Positions 25,388 to 34,569 of a stretch of 64,000 nucleotides of DNA are shown piece by piece. The translations under genes were made by a program, and so were the position numbers. Numbering within the stretch: position 1 is the first letter of the stretch; every line of letters starts with the position of its first letter. Source of the stretch: Pseudomonas sp. P7548. Its GTDB lineage: Bacteria; Pseudomonadota; Gammaproteobacteria; Pseudomonadales; Pseudomonadaceae. Under the pieces are notes generated by a model. It saw only the letters and a list, made by a program, of their open reading frames with translations. It was not told the DNA's origin and did no database searches. The DNA is taken from the NCBI RefSeq assembly GCF_013386585.1, contig NZ_JACARO010000013.1:1-64000 (forward strand). The letters are read 5' to 3'.

Positions 25388-26377
25388 ATGCGTTTAGTTC
25401 AGTTCGAGTCTCGCAACGGTGAGCGCCGCGTCGGCGTGGTTCAAGGCACTCAGGTGCGTGAAGTCCAGGCGGCGCGCAGCGTGCGCGAATTGGCGCTGGC
25501 CGCCATCGAAGCCGGCGTGGGCCTGGCGCAACAGGTCGACAGCCTGGGCCTGGGTGACAGTCATGACTACGCCACCTTGCTGGCGGACTTGAAAATCCTG
25601 CCGCCCCTGGACCACCCGGACCCGGCCCACATGCTGATCAGCGGCACCGGCCTGACCCACCTGGGCAGCGCCGCTGCTCGCGACAAAATGCACCAGGCCG
25701 GTGACGACACGGCGCTGACCGACACCATGCGCATCTTCAAGTGGGGCGTGGAGGGCGGTAAACCGGCAGCCGGTCAGGCGGGCGTGCAACCCGAGTGGTT
25801 CTACAAAGGCGACGGCAGCATCGTCGTGCGCCCCGGTGCCGCGTTCCCGGTGCCGCCGTTTGCCGAGGATGCCGGTGAAGAACCGGAGATCGGCGGCCTC
25901 TACGTCATCGGCCCGGACAGCAAGCCCTATCGCGTCGGCTTTGCCGTGGGCAACGAGTTTTCCGACCACGTGATGGAGCGCAAGAACTACCTGTACCTGG
26001 CCCATTCCAAGCTGCGCAGTTGCAGCTATGGCCCCGAGTTGCGCGTGGGCGAGTTGCCCGAGCACCTGGCGGGCACCAGTCGCATCCTGCGCAACGGCGA
26101 GGAAATCTGGCGGAACGAGTTCCTCAGCGGTGAAGCCAATATGTGCCACAGCCTGGAGAACCTCGAATACCACCACTTCAAATACCACCAGTTCCTCACG
26201 CCGGGTGATGTGCACATTCATTTCTTCGGCACCGCCACCCTGTCATTCGCCGACGGTATACGGACCCAGCCGGGCGACGTGTTCGAGATCAGCCAAGGCG
26301 AGTTCGGCGCGCCGCTGATCAACCGCGTCGGCAGCGCCGAAACCGCCTTTGAACCCGGCAACGTCGTCACCCTTTAA
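25388..26377 (+). CDS. FAH-fold AraD1/GguC family protein, candidate 2-keto-3-deoxy-L-arabonate dehydratase
   Basis: A 329-residue protein of the fumarylacetoacetate hydrolase superfamily, AraD1/GguC group. The catalytic-domain region contains acidic metal-ligand candidates (EEPEIGG near residue 161 and VGNEFSDHVMERKNYL near 190) and HIHFFGTATLSF. Position between dehydratase and 2-oxoglutarate-semialdehyde dehydrogenase genes, and absence of an AraD-type (DHDPS-like) gene in the window, suggest it removes water from 2-keto-3-deoxy-L-arabonate to give 2-oxoglutarate semialdehyde. A precedent is the FAH-fold 2-keto-3-deoxy-D-arabonate dehydratase of Sulfolobus. The family assignment is firm, the exact reaction is inferred. 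AGGAG lies before the ATG. Confidence 0.78.
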   Translation: MRLVQFESRNGERRVGVVQGTQVREVQAARSVRELALAAIEAGVGLAQQVDSLGLGDSHDYATLLADLKILPPLDHPDPAHMLISGTGLTHLGSAAARDKMHQAGDDTALTDTMRIFKWGVEGGKPAAGQAGVQPEWFYKGDGSIVVRPGAAFPVPPFAEDAGEEPEIGGLYVIGPDSKPYRVGFAVGNEFSDHVMERKNYLYLAHSKLRSCSYGPELRVGELPEHLAGTSRILRNGEEIWRNEFLSGEANMCHSLENLEYHHFKYHQFLTPGDVHIHFFGTATLSFADGIRTQPGDVFEISQGEFGAPLINRVGSAETAFEPGNVVTL

Positions 26378-26388
26378 CGGAGATCCAC

Positions 26389-27969
26389 ATGACCCAGTTC
26401 CTCGGCCACAACTACATCGGCGGTCAACGCAGCGCCAACGGCAGCGTCACCCTCAACAGCGTCGATGCCACGACCGGCGAGGCGTTGTCCCAGGTTTTTT
26501 TCCAGGCGACCACGCAAGAAGTTGACGCCGCCGCCGAGGCCGCGGCCGCGGCATACCCTGCCTATCGCGGGTTGAGTGCAGCACGCCGTGCGCAGTTCCT
26601 CGATGCAATCGCGGATGAGCTGGACGCGCTGGGTGATGACTTTATCGAGTTGGTCTGCCGCGAGACTGCACTGCCGGCTGCGCGTATCAGAGGCGAGCGC
26701 GGGCGTACCAGTGGCCAGATGCGCCTGTTTGCGACCGTACTGCGTCGCGGCGACTTTTACGGCGCTCGCATCGACAAAGCACTGCCGGATCGCCAGCCGT
26801 TGCCGCGCCCGGATTTGCGCCAATACCGCATCGGCCTCGGCCCGGTCGCTGTGTTCGGCGCGAGTAACTTCCCCCTGGCGTTCTCCACGGCGGGCGGCGA
26901 CACCGCTGCGGCATTGGCGGCAGGTTGCCCGGTAGTGTTCAAGGCCCACAGCGGGCATATGGCGACGGCCGAGCGTGTCGCTGACGCGATCATTCAAGCA
27001 GCCCAAACCACCGGGATGCCGGCCGGTGTGTTCAACATGATCTTCGGTGGTGGCGTCGGTGAAGCGCTGGTCAAGCACCCGGCCATCCAGGCCGTGGGCT
27101 TTACCGGCTCGCTCAAGGGCGGCCGTGCGTTGTGCGACATGGCAGCGGCGCGCCCGCAGCCGATTCCGGTGTTTGCCGAGATGTCGAGCATCAACCCGGT
27201 GATCGTGCTGCCCCAGGCGTTGACTGCGCGAGCCGACACCATCGCACGGGACCTGACCGCCTCGGTGGTCCAGGGTTGCGGGCAGTTCTGCACCAACCCG
27301 GGCCTGGTGATCGGGATTGCATCGCCTGAGTTCAGCGCGTTCACCCAACAAGTGGCACAGATGATCGGCGACCAACCGCCACAAACCATGCTCAACGCAG
27401 GCACCTTGGGCAGCTACGGTAAGGGCTTGGAAAAACTCTTGGCCCATCCTGGCATCCAGCACCTGGCGGGCAGTCAACAGGCCGGCAACCAAGCACAACC
27501 GCAGTTGTTCAAGGCCGATGCGCGCCTGCTGATCGATGGCGATGAGGTGCTGCAGGAAGAAGTCTTCGGCCCCACCACGGTGTTCGTCGAGGTGGCCGAC
27601 CAGGCCCAGCTCAGCACCGCCTTGCACGGCCTGCACGGTCAACTCACCGCCACACTCATTGGCGAGCCCGCCGACCTGCAGCAGTTCGCCGAACTCACGC
27701 CGCTGCTGGAACAGAAGGTCGGGCGCATCCTGCTCAACGGTTACCCGACCGGTGTGGAGGTCTGCGATGCGATGGTGCACGGCGGGCCGTACCCGGCCAC
27801 GTCGGATGCCCGTGGCACCTCGGTCGGCACCTTGGCGATCGACCGTTTCCTGCGCCCAGTGTGCTTCCAGAATTACCCTGATAGCCTGCTGCCCGACGCG
27901 TTGAAAAACGCCAACCCGTTGCGTATCCAGCGGCTGGTGGATGGCACGCCATCACGCGACCCGCTGTAA
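26389..27969 (+). CDS. 2-oxoglutarate semialdehyde (2,5-dioxovalerate) dehydrogenase
   Basis: A 526-residue aldehyde dehydrogenase of the long alpha-ketoglutaric semialdehyde dehydrogenase group. Seen: FGASNFPLAFSTAGGDTA and GCPVVFKAHSGH around the cofactor site, the general-base Glu in FAEMSSINPVIV and the catalytic Cys in GQFCTNPGLV. It performs the last step of the non-phosphorylating pentose route, yielding 2-oxoglutarate for the TCA cycle. It lies 11 bases after the FAH-fold gene, with GGAG before its ATG. The same enzyme class also serves glucarate and hydroxyproline catabolism, but the neighbours favour pentose. Confidence 0.9.
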   Translation: MTQFLGHNYIGGQRSANGSVTLNSVDATTGEALSQVFFQATTQEVDAAAEAAAAAYPAYRGLSAARRAQFLDAIADELDALGDDFIELVCRETALPAARIRGERGRTSGQMRLFATVLRRGDFYGARIDKALPDRQPLPRPDLRQYRIGLGPVAVFGASNFPLAFSTAGGDTAAALAAGCPVVFKAHSGHMATAERVADAIIQAAQTTGMPAGVFNMIFGGGVGEALVKHPAIQAVGFTGSLKGGRALCDMAAARPQPIPVFAEMSSINPVIVLPQALTARADTIARDLTASVVQGCGQFCTNPGLVIGIASPEFSAFTQQVAQMIGDQPPQTMLNAGTLGSYGKGLEKLLAHPGIQHLAGSQQAGNQAQPQLFKADARLLIDGDEVLQEEVFGPTTVFVEVADQAQLSTALHGLHGQLTATLIGEPADLQQFAELTPLLEQKVGRILLNGYPTGVEVCDAMVHGGPYPATSDARGTSVGTLAIDRFLRPVCFQNYPDSLLPDALKNANPLRIQRLVDGTPSRDPL

Positions 27970-28005
27970 CGCACACCTGAGAACAACAACAATCCAGGAG
28001 GCAAC

Positions 28006-28869
28006 ATGTCGTGTATCGCCGTTACCCCGCACCGGGCGCAATTGGGCGAAGGTCCGTTCTGGGATGGGCCGACCCAAGCGTTGTATTGGGTGAATATCGC
28101 CGGCAAACAAGCGCTGCGCCTGATGGAGGGGCAGTTGCAGGTTTGGCAGTTGCCCGAGCATGTGTCGGCCTTCATTCCGTGTGAGAGCGGCGATGCCTTG
28201 GTGACCTTGAGCAGCGGCGTGTACCGCCTCGACCTCGCCACTGAAGCCCTGACACTGTTGTGCGTGGCCGACCCGCAACCCGGCAACCGTGGCAATGAAG
28301 CACGCTGCGATGCCAGGGGCCGCCTGTGGTTGGGCACCATGCAGAACAACATTGGCGAACGCGGCGAAGACCTGCCAATCACCCGGCGATCAGGTGGACT
28401 GTTTCGCATCGATGCCGATGCACAGGTCACGCCGTTGCTCAGTGGCCTGGGCATTCCCAATACCTTGCTGTGGCATGAAGACGGCAGCCAGGTGCTGTTT
28501 GGTGACAGCATGGATGGCACGCTGTACCGACATGGCATTCAAGCGGATGGTCAACTCGCGCCCGCCCAGATCTGGTTCGGCCCACACGAGCGCGGTGGCC
28601 CCGACGGCTCGGCGATGGACATCGAAGGCTATATCTGGAATGCCCGCTGGGATGGCAGTTGCCTGCTACGCATAGCACCGGATGGCAGCGTGGACCGCAT
28701 TATCGAGCTGCCCGTCAGCCGCCCCACCAGCTGCGTTTTTGGTGGGCCGAACCTCACCACCCTCTACATCACCAGTGCCGCGAGCCCTTTGGATCATCCT
28801 TTGGACGGTGCCGTGCTGGCGATTGAAGTGGATGTACCCGGAAAACCCTGCACTCGCTTCGCTGGATAA
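28006..28869 (+). CDS. SMP-30/gluconolactonase family lactonase, probably L-arabinolactonase
   Basis: A 287-residue six-bladed propeller enzyme of the SMP-30/LRE family. Family motifs are present: LGEGPFWDG near residue 12 with the metal-binding Glu, NEARCDARGRLWLGTM near residue 100 with metal-binding Asn, GIPNTLLWH, and GGPDGSAMDIEGYIWNA with the catalytic Asp. It should open the lactone made by the sugar dehydrogenase. AGGAGG lies before the ATG, and the gene follows the dehydrogenase by 36 bases and precedes araF by 36. Confidence 0.88.
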   Translation: MSCIAVTPHRAQLGEGPFWDGPTQALYWVNIAGKQALRLMEGQLQVWQLPEHVSAFIPCESGDALVTLSSGVYRLDLATEALTLLCVADPQPGNRGNEARCDARGRLWLGTMQNNIGERGEDLPITRRSGGLFRIDADAQVTPLLSGLGIPNTLLWHEDGSQVLFGDSMDGTLYRHGIQADGQLAPAQIWFGPHERGGPDGSAMDIEGYIWNARWDGSCLLRIAPDGSVDRIIELPVSRPTSCVFGGPNLTTLYITSAASPLDHPLDGAVLAIEVDVPGKPCTRFAG

Positions 28870-28905
28870 GTGCCCATTTAAAAACAACAACAAGGAGTCA
28901 CCCGT

Positions 28906-29910
28906 ATGAATCGTCGTCGTGGTTTGCGTTCCCTGGCTTGCGCCGCTGTGGCGGTCTCGGCCATGAGCTTGAGCGGGCTGTTGCTGGCCGCAGAAGAAGT
29001 GAAGATCGGGTTCCTGGTCAAGCAGGCGGAAGAGCCATGGTTCCAGACCGAATGGGCCTTCGCCGAAAAAGCCGGCAAGGAACATGGCTTCACTGTGATC
29101 AAGATCGCCGTGCCCGATGGCGAGAAAACCCTGTCGGCCATCGACAGCCTGGCCGCCAACGGCGCCAAGGGGTTTGTGATTTGCCCGCCTGACGTGTCAC
29201 TCGGCCCGGCGATTGTCGCCAAGGCCAAGGCCAACGGCCTGAAAGTGATTGCGGTGGATGACCGTTTTGTCGATGCCAAGGGCAACTTCATGGAGGACGT
29301 GCCTTACCTGGGCATGGCCGCTTTTGAAGTCGGCCAGAAGCAAGGCGCAGCGATGGCGGCTGAAGCGAAAAAACGCGGCTGGGACTGGAAAGAGACCTAC
29401 GCGGTGATCAACACCTTCAACGAACTCGACACCGGCAAGAAGCGCACCGACGGCTCGGTCAAATCCCTGGAAGAGGCGGGTATTCCCAAGGACCACATCC
29501 TGTTCACCGCCGCCAAGACCCTCGACGTTCCGGGCAGCATGGACGCCACCAACTCGGCCTTGGTGAAACTGCCGGGTACCGCGAAAAACCTGATCATCGG
29601 CGGCATGAACGACAACACTGTGCTGGGCGGCGTACGCGCCACTGAAAGCGCCGGCTTCAAGGCGGCCAACGTGATCGGCATCGGCATCAATGGCACCGAC
29701 GCCATCGGCGAATTGAAAAAGGCTGACAGCGGCTTCTTCGGTTCGATGCTGCCTAGCCCGCACATCGAGGGCTACAACACCGCGCTGATGATGTACGAGT
29801 GGGTCACCAAAGGCACTGAGCCGGCCAAGTACACGGCGATGGATGAAGTCACACTGATCACCCGTGCCAACTTCAAGGAAGAGCTGACCAAGATCGGGCT
29901 GTGGCAATGA
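28906..29910 (+). CDS. araF: L-arabinose ABC transporter periplasmic binding protein
   Basis: A 334-residue sugar-binding protein with an N-terminal signal peptide (hydrophobic core about residues 10-27). It is close to E. coli AraF over the whole mature length: KIGFLVKQAEEPWFQTEW, VIKIAVPDGEKTLSAIDSLA, GMNDNTVLGGVRATE and the ending FKEELTKIGL are nearly shared. This is the strongest evidence that the cluster's sugar is L-arabinose, although AraF proteins can also bind D-galactose or fucose weakly. AGGAG lies before the ATG. The araG start overlaps its stop codon. Confidence 0.93.
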   Translation: MNRRRGLRSLACAAVAVSAMSLSGLLLAAEEVKIGFLVKQAEEPWFQTEWAFAEKAGKEHGFTVIKIAVPDGEKTLSAIDSLAANGAKGFVICPPDVSLGPAIVAKAKANGLKVIAVDDRFVDAKGNFMEDVPYLGMAAFEVGQKQGAAMAAEAKKRGWDWKETYAVINTFNELDTGKKRTDGSVKSLEEAGIPKDHILFTAAKTLDVPGSMDATNSALVKLPGTAKNLIIGGMNDNTVLGGVRATESAGFKAANVIGIGINGTDAIGELKKADSGFFGSMLPSPHIEGYNTALMMYEWVTKGTEPAKYTAMDEVTLITRANFKEELTKIGLWQ

Positions 29911-31409
29911 CAGCGGCCGCCTTGCGGTTTGACGGCATCGGCAAGACCTTCCCCGGGGTCAAGGCGCTGGACGGAATCAGTTTCAGCGCCCAGCCCGGGC
30001 AGGTACACGCCTTGATGGGCGAGAACGGCGCGGGTAAGTCGACGCTGCTGAAAATCCTCGGCGGCGCCTACATTCCCAGCTCTGGCACGTTGCAGATTGG
30101 CGAGCAGGTCATGGCCTTCAAGAGCGCTGCCGACAGCATTGCCAGCGGCGTCGCGGTGATTCACCAGGAACTGCACCTGGTGCCGGAAATGACCGTCGCC
30201 GAAAACCTGTTCCTCGGCCATTTGCCATCGCGTTTTGGCGTGGTCAATCGAGGGCGGCTGCGTCAGCAAGCCCTCGCTTGCCTCAAGGGTCTGGCGGATG
30301 AAATCGACCCGGCTGAGAAGCTCGGGCGCCTGTCCCTGGGCCAGCGCCAACTGGTGGAAATCGCCAAGGCGTTGTCCCGTGGTGCCCATGTGATTGCCTT
30401 TGATGAACCCACCAGCAGCCTGTCGGCGCGGGAGATCGACCGCTTGATGGCGATCATCACGCGCCTGCGGGACGAGGGCAAAGTGGTGTTGTACGTGTCC
30501 CACCGCATGGAAGAGGTGTTCCGCATCTGCAATGCGGTCACCGTGTTCAAGGACGGTCGTTACGTGCGTACCTTCGATGACATGGCCGCGCTCACCCACG
30601 ACCAACTGGTGACGTGCATGGTCGGTCGCGACATCCAGGACATCTATGACTACCGCCCACGTCAGCACGGCGAAGTCGCACTCAAGGTTGATGGCCTGTT
30701 GGGCCCCGGCCTGCGTGAGCCCGTCAGCTTTGAGGTGCGCAAGGGCGAGATTCTCGGGTTGTTCGGTTTGGTCGGGGCAGGGCGCACCGAGCTGTTCAGG
30801 CTGCTCAGCGGCCTGGAACGCGCGAGCGCCGGGACACTGGAGCTGTGTGGTAAACCGCTGCACTTGCAGTCACCCCGTGATGCCATCGCTGCGGGTGTGC
30901 TGCTGTGCCCGGAAGACCGCAAGAAGGAAGGCATCATCCCGCTGTCGAGCGTGGCCGAGAACATCAACCTCAGTGCCCGTAGCGCCCATTCCGCCTTCGG
31001 CTGGCTGCTGCGTGACGGCTGGGAAAAGGGCAACGCTGACCGACAGATCCAGGCGATGAAGGTCAAGACTCCCAGCGCGGCGCAGAAGATCATGTACCTG
31101 TCTGGCGGCAACCAGCAGAAGGCGATTCTCGGCCGCTGGCTGTCCATGCCGATGAAAGTCCTGCTGCTGGACGAGCCCACCCGCGGCATTGATATCGGCG
31201 CCAAGGCCGAGATCTACCAGATCATCCATAACCTTGCGGCCCAGGGCATTGCGGTGATCGTGGTGTCCAGCGACCTGATGGAAGTGATGGGCATCTCCGA
31301 CCGTATCCTGGTGCTGTGCGAAGGCGCGATGCGCGGCGAACACACCCGCGAGCACGCCACTGAATCCAACTTGCTGCAACTGGCCCTGCCACGCAGCCTG
31401 GCCCACTGA
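29907..31409 (+). CDS. araG: L-arabinose ABC transporter ATPase
   Basis: A 500-residue ATPase with two nucleotide-binding domains, as in AraG/RbsA/MglA. The first has GENGAGKST, LSLGQRQLVEIAKAL and AFDEPTSSLS. The second has the degenerate Walker A GLVGAGRTE usual for this family, then LSGGNQQKAILGRWL and LLLDEPTRGIDIGAK. The ATG at 29907 overlaps the araF stop as ATGA; a GTG six bases earlier is possible. Confidence 0.92.
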   Translation: MTAAALRFDGIGKTFPGVKALDGISFSAQPGQVHALMGENGAGKSTLLKILGGAYIPSSGTLQIGEQVMAFKSAADSIASGVAVIHQELHLVPEMTVAENLFLGHLPSRFGVVNRGRLRQQALACLKGLADEIDPAEKLGRLSLGQRQLVEIAKALSRGAHVIAFDEPTSSLSAREIDRLMAIITRLRDEGKVVLYVSHRMEEVFRICNAVTVFKDGRYVRTFDDMAALTHDQLVTCMVGRDIQDIYDYRPRQHGEVALKVDGLLGPGLREPVSFEVRKGEILGLFGLVGAGRTELFRLLSGLERASAGTLELCGKPLHLQSPRDAIAAGVLLCPEDRKKEGIIPLSSVAENINLSARSAHSAFGWLLRDGWEKGNADRQIQAMKVKTPSAAQKIMYLSGGNQQKAILGRWLSMPMKVLLLDEPTRGIDIGAKAEIYQIIHNLAAQGIAVIVVSSDLMEVMGISDRILVLCEGAMRGEHTREHATESNLLQLALPRSLAH

Positions 31410-31418
31410 GAGAGCGCT

Positions 31419-32387
31419 ATGACCACTCAACACAACGTGCTGCCCACGGCGCGCAAGCCCCTGGACCTGCGTGCATTGCTCGACAACTGGGCGATGCTGC
31501 TGGCCGCCGTGAGCCTCTTTTTGCTGTGCGCCTTGCTCATCGACAACTTCCTCTCGCCGTTGAACATGCGCGGGCTGGGCCTGGCGATTTCGACCGTGGG
31601 CATTGCGGCCTGCACCATGCTGTTCTGCCTGGCATCCGGGCATTTCGATTTGTCGGTCGGTTCGGTGATTGCCTGCGCCGGCGTGGTCGCGGCGATTGTG
31701 ATGCGCGACACCGACAGCGTCCTGCTCGGGATTGGCGCCGCGTTGCTGATGGGCCTGATGGTGGGGCTGATCAACGGCATCGTCATCGCCAAGCTGCGGG
31801 TCAATGCGCTGATCACGACGCTGGCGACCATGCAGATCGTGCGCGGCCTCGCGTACATTTTTGCTAACGGCAAGGCGGTGGGCGTATCCCAGGATCAGTT
31901 TTTTATCTTCGGTAACGGCCAACTGATGGGCGTGCCTGTGCCGATCCTGATCACGGTCCTGTGCTTCCTGTTTTTCGGCTGGTTGCTCAACTACACCACC
32001 TACGGGCGCAACACCATGGCCATTGGCGGCAACCCGGAAGCGGCGCTGCTGGCGGGCGTGAATGTGGACCGCACCAAGATCCTGATCTTTGCCGTGCATG
32101 GGGTGATTGGCGCGCTGGCCGGGGTGATCCTGGCGTCGCGCATGACCTCTGGCCAGCCGATGATTGGCCAAGGCTTCGAGCTGACGGTGATCTCGGCGTG
32201 CGTGCTGGGCGGGGTGTCGTTGAGCGGCGGAGTGGGGATGATCCGGCACGTGATTGCCGGGGTGCTGATCCTGGCGATCATTGAAAATGCGATGAACCTG
32301 AAGAACATCGACACCTTCTACCAGTACGTGATTCGTGGCTCGATCCTGCTGCTGGCGGTGGTCATCGACCGTATGAAACAACGCTGA
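31419..32387 (+). CDS. araH: L-arabinose ABC transporter permease
   Basis: A 322-residue membrane protein of the RbsC/AraH family with eight to ten helices. Seen: HFDLSVGSVIACAGVVAA in the first half, the GRNTMAIGGNPEAALLAGV coupling region near residue 200 and GQGFELTVISACVLGGVSLSGG near 255. It forms the membrane channel for AraFG. It starts nine bases after araG with GAGAGC upstream and ends the operon; a REPIN follows. Confidence 0.92.
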   Translation: MTTQHNVLPTARKPLDLRALLDNWAMLLAAVSLFLLCALLIDNFLSPLNMRGLGLAISTVGIAACTMLFCLASGHFDLSVGSVIACAGVVAAIVMRDTDSVLLGIGAALLMGLMVGLINGIVIAKLRVNALITTLATMQIVRGLAYIFANGKAVGVSQDQFFIFGNGQLMGVPVPILITVLCFLFFGWLLNYTTYGRNTMAIGGNPEAALLAGVNVDRTKILIFAVHGVIGALAGVILASRMTSGQPMIGQGFELTVISACVLGGVSLSGGVGMIRHVIAGVLILAIIENAMNLKNIDTFYQYVIRGSILLLAVVIDRMKQR

Positions 32388-32411
32388 TTTCCAGCCACGT
32401 GAAGACCAAAA

Positions 32412-32500
32412 TGTGGGAGCGGGCTTGCTCGCGAAGACGGTGTATCAGTCAACTCATTAGGGCCTGACACTCCGTATTCGCGAGCAAGCCCGCTCCCACA
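32412..32500. repeat. REPIN between araH and the mutarotase gene
   Basis: Arms of 23 bases (32412-32434 and 32478-32500) are perfect reverse complements, with core GAGCGGGCTTGCTCGCGA, the same REP type as at 8072. It separates convergent genes and ends four bases before the mutarotase stop codon. Confidence 0.9.
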
Positions 32501-32503
32501 GTT

Positions 32504-33652
32504 TTAGTCCGCGGTGAATCTGAAAATGGTGTGCTGGGTGTAGGTCTGGCCCGGGTTCAAACGGGTCGAGGCAAATGTCGGCTGATTCGGCGCATCCGGA
32601 AAGTGCTGCGTCTCCAGCGTAAACCCACTCCAGTGCTGATACGTCTTGCCCGCTTTGCCCTTCACCGTCCCATCAAGGAAGTTACTGGTATAGAACTGCA
32701 CGCCCGGCTCGGTGGTGAACAGCTGCAGGCGCCGCCCGGACTCAGGGTCATGCACCTCGGCCGCCAGTTGCTTCACGTCGCCTTGGGTGTCCAGCGCCCA
32801 GTTGAAGTCGAATCCACCCTGCTTAGGCTCGGCGAATTTCAGCTGCGGGTGATCGTCCTTGATGTGCTGGCCGATAGGCGTAGGTTTGAGGAAGTCCATC
32901 GGCGTGCCGGTGACGGGTGCCAGTTCGCCCGTGGGGATCAAGGTGGCGTTCACCGGCGTGTAATGGCTGGCATGCAAGGTGGCAACCTGCTTGAGGATGT
33001 CGCCGTTGCCCGCACCGGCAAGGTTGAAGTAGCTGTGGTTGGTGAGGTTCAGCACCGTGGGTTTGTCGGTGCTGGCCTTGTAGTCGATGTGCAGTTCGTT
33101 GTTGTCATTGAGGCTGTAGGTGACCTCGGTCTTCAAGTTGCCGGGGAAGCCCATTTCACCGTCCTTGGACAGGTAGGTGAGGGTGACGCCCACCGAGTCC
33201 TTACCCTTGACCGGCGCGGCCTTCCACACGTGCTTGTCAAAGCCCTGGGCGCCGCCATGCAGCGAGTTGGGACCATCGTTGAGCGGCACCTGGTAGCGCT
33301 TGCCGTCGAGTTCAAAGGCTCCCCCGGCCAGGCGATTGCCGAAGCGGCCGATGGTCGCGCCAAAAAACGCGGTACCGCTTTGATAGCCTTGAACGTCGTC
33401 GAAGCCGAGCACCACGTCTTCGACCTTGCCGTGCTTGTCCGGCACCTTGAGCGACTGCAGCACGCCGCCGTAGGTGATCACCGTGGCTTGCATGCCATGG
33501 CTGTTACGCAACACGTACTGTTCGACGGCGGTGCCGTCATTGGTTTTACCGAAGGGTTTGTGCTCGCTGGTGAGCCCGCCAGCCTGGGCGCCGCCGCTGG
33601 CGATCAGCAGGGACATGGCGAGGCCCGACAGCAGGTATCGAGGGTGCTTCAT
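32504..33652 (-). CDS. galM: Exported aldose 1-epimerase (mutarotase)
   Basis: A 382-residue galactose-mutarotase-type enzyme with a signal peptide (about residues 1-24, ending AQA), so it likely works in the periplasm. It shows the catalytic His in NLTNHSYFNLAG, NSLHGGAQGFDKHVW and a catalytic Glu in GVQFYTSNFLDG-proximal TTEPG. It interconverts sugar anomers, here probably supplying the form taken up by AraF or used by the dehydrogenase. It is divergent from the SDR gene and shares an intergenic TAGT-N3-ACTA site with it. Confidence 0.88.
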   Translation of the reverse strand: MKHPRYLLSGLAMSLLIASGGAQAGGLTSEHKPFGKTNDGTAVEQYVLRNSHGMQATVITYGGVLQSLKVPDKHGKVEDVVLGFDDVQGYQSGTAFFGATIGRFGNRLAGGAFELDGKRYQVPLNDGPNSLHGGAQGFDKHVWKAAPVKGKDSVGVTLTYLSKDGEMGFPGNLKTEVTYSLNDNNELHIDYKASTDKPTVLNLTNHSYFNLAGAGNGDILKQVATLHASHYTPVNATLIPTGELAPVTGTPMDFLKPTPIGQHIKDDHPQLKFAEPKQGGFDFNWALDTQGDVKQLAAEVHDPESGRRLQLFTTEPGVQFYTSNFLDGTVKGKAGKTYQHWSGFTLETQHFPDAPNQPTFASTRLNPGQTYTQHTIFRFTAD

Positions 33653-33684
33653 GATCGAACTTCCTTTTGTTGTTTTGAGTGGAA

Positions 33685-33695
33685 TAGTTCTACTA
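33685..33695. promoter_or_regulatory. FCD-type operator between mutarotase and SDR genes
   Basis: TAGT-TCT-ACTA has the same arms as the site at 23946. It lies 32 bases before the mutarotase start and 94 before the SDR start, tying this gene pair to the dehydratase/MFS promoters 10 kb away. Confidence 0.5.
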
Positions 33696-33789
33696 ATGTG
33701 CGATATTTTGTCGATATGACAGCGAATTTATAGCCTTTAGAGCCGTTTTTGCAAAATAAAATAAGACTAATTAAGCGAGGCAGCATTTT

Positions 33790-34557
33790 ATGAGTACGCA
33801 GCAGGCCAGTTACCCCGACCTCAAAGGCAAGACCGTACTGATTTCCGGGGGCGCCTCTGGCATTGGCGAGTTCATGGTGCGGGCTTTCGCCGCGCAGGGC
33901 GCCAAGGTGGGCTTTGTCGACCGTGCTCAAAGCCAGGGCGAGCGCCTGGCGGCACTGTTGAGTGCCCAGGGGCACACGGTGGAATTCGTGCATGGCGACA
34001 TCACCGATGAAATCGCCTACAAGGCAGCGATCGGACGCTTCGAGCAGTCCCTGGGCCCCATCACCGTGTTGATCAACAACGCAGCCAATGACGTGCGCCA
34101 TACCCTGGAAGAAGTCGATTCGCAGACCTTCGACAAACTCATCGCCGTCAACCTCAAGCACGCGTTCTTCGCCGCCAAGGCGGTGGTGCCGATGATGAAA
34201 AGTGCAGGCGGTGGGTCAATCATCAACCTGGGGTCGGTGGGGTGGATGATGGCTTCGGCCGGTTACCCGGTGTACGCCGCCAGCAAGGCTGCCGCCCACG
34301 GCATGACCCGCGCGCTGGCCCGGGAACTGGGGCCGAGCCAGATCCGCGTGAACACGCTGGTGCCGGGCTGGGTAATGACCGAAAAACAACTGGCGATGTG
34401 GGTCGACGATGCCGCCAAGGAACTGATCAGCCGCAGCCAGTGCCTGCCCGGCAGTGTGCTGCCGGAGCACATCGCCAACATGGCGCTGTTCCTCGCCTCT
34501 GACGCGTCGGCAATGTGCTCGGCGCAGAACTTCATCGTGGATGGCGGCTGGGTATAG
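33790..34557 (+). CDS. SDR-family sugar 1-dehydrogenase, probably L-arabinose 1-dehydrogenase
   Basis: A 255-residue classical short-chain dehydrogenase: cofactor motif GGASGIGE near residue 17, NNAAN near 90, catalytic Ser and YAASK (Tyr-x-x-x-Lys) near 160, and the family C-terminus DGGWV. It resembles pentose dehydrogenases of the Caulobacter xylose dehydrogenase kind. In this cluster it should oxidise L-arabinose to the 1,4-lactone. GCGAGG lies 13 bases before the ATG, a rather long spacing. It is the only candidate for the first oxidation step in the window. Confidence 0.82.
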   Translation: MSTQQASYPDLKGKTVLISGGASGIGEFMVRAFAAQGAKVGFVDRAQSQGERLAALLSAQGHTVEFVHGDITDEIAYKAAIGRFEQSLGPITVLINNAANDVRHTLEEVDSQTFDKLIAVNLKHAFFAAKAVVPMMKSAGGGSIINLGSVGWMMASAGYPVYAASKAAAHGMTRALARELGPSQIRVNTLVPGWVMTEKQLAMWVDDAAKELISRSQCLPGSVLPEHIANMALFLASDASAMCSAQNFIVDGGWV

Positions 34558-34569
34558 GCAGCTTGCCTC

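Noticed and set aside
24020..27780. Long minus-strand frames opposite the MFS and dehydrogenase genes
   Set aside because: They show the low-complexity composition of antisense frames, while the plus-strand proteins have intact motifs and ribosome sites.
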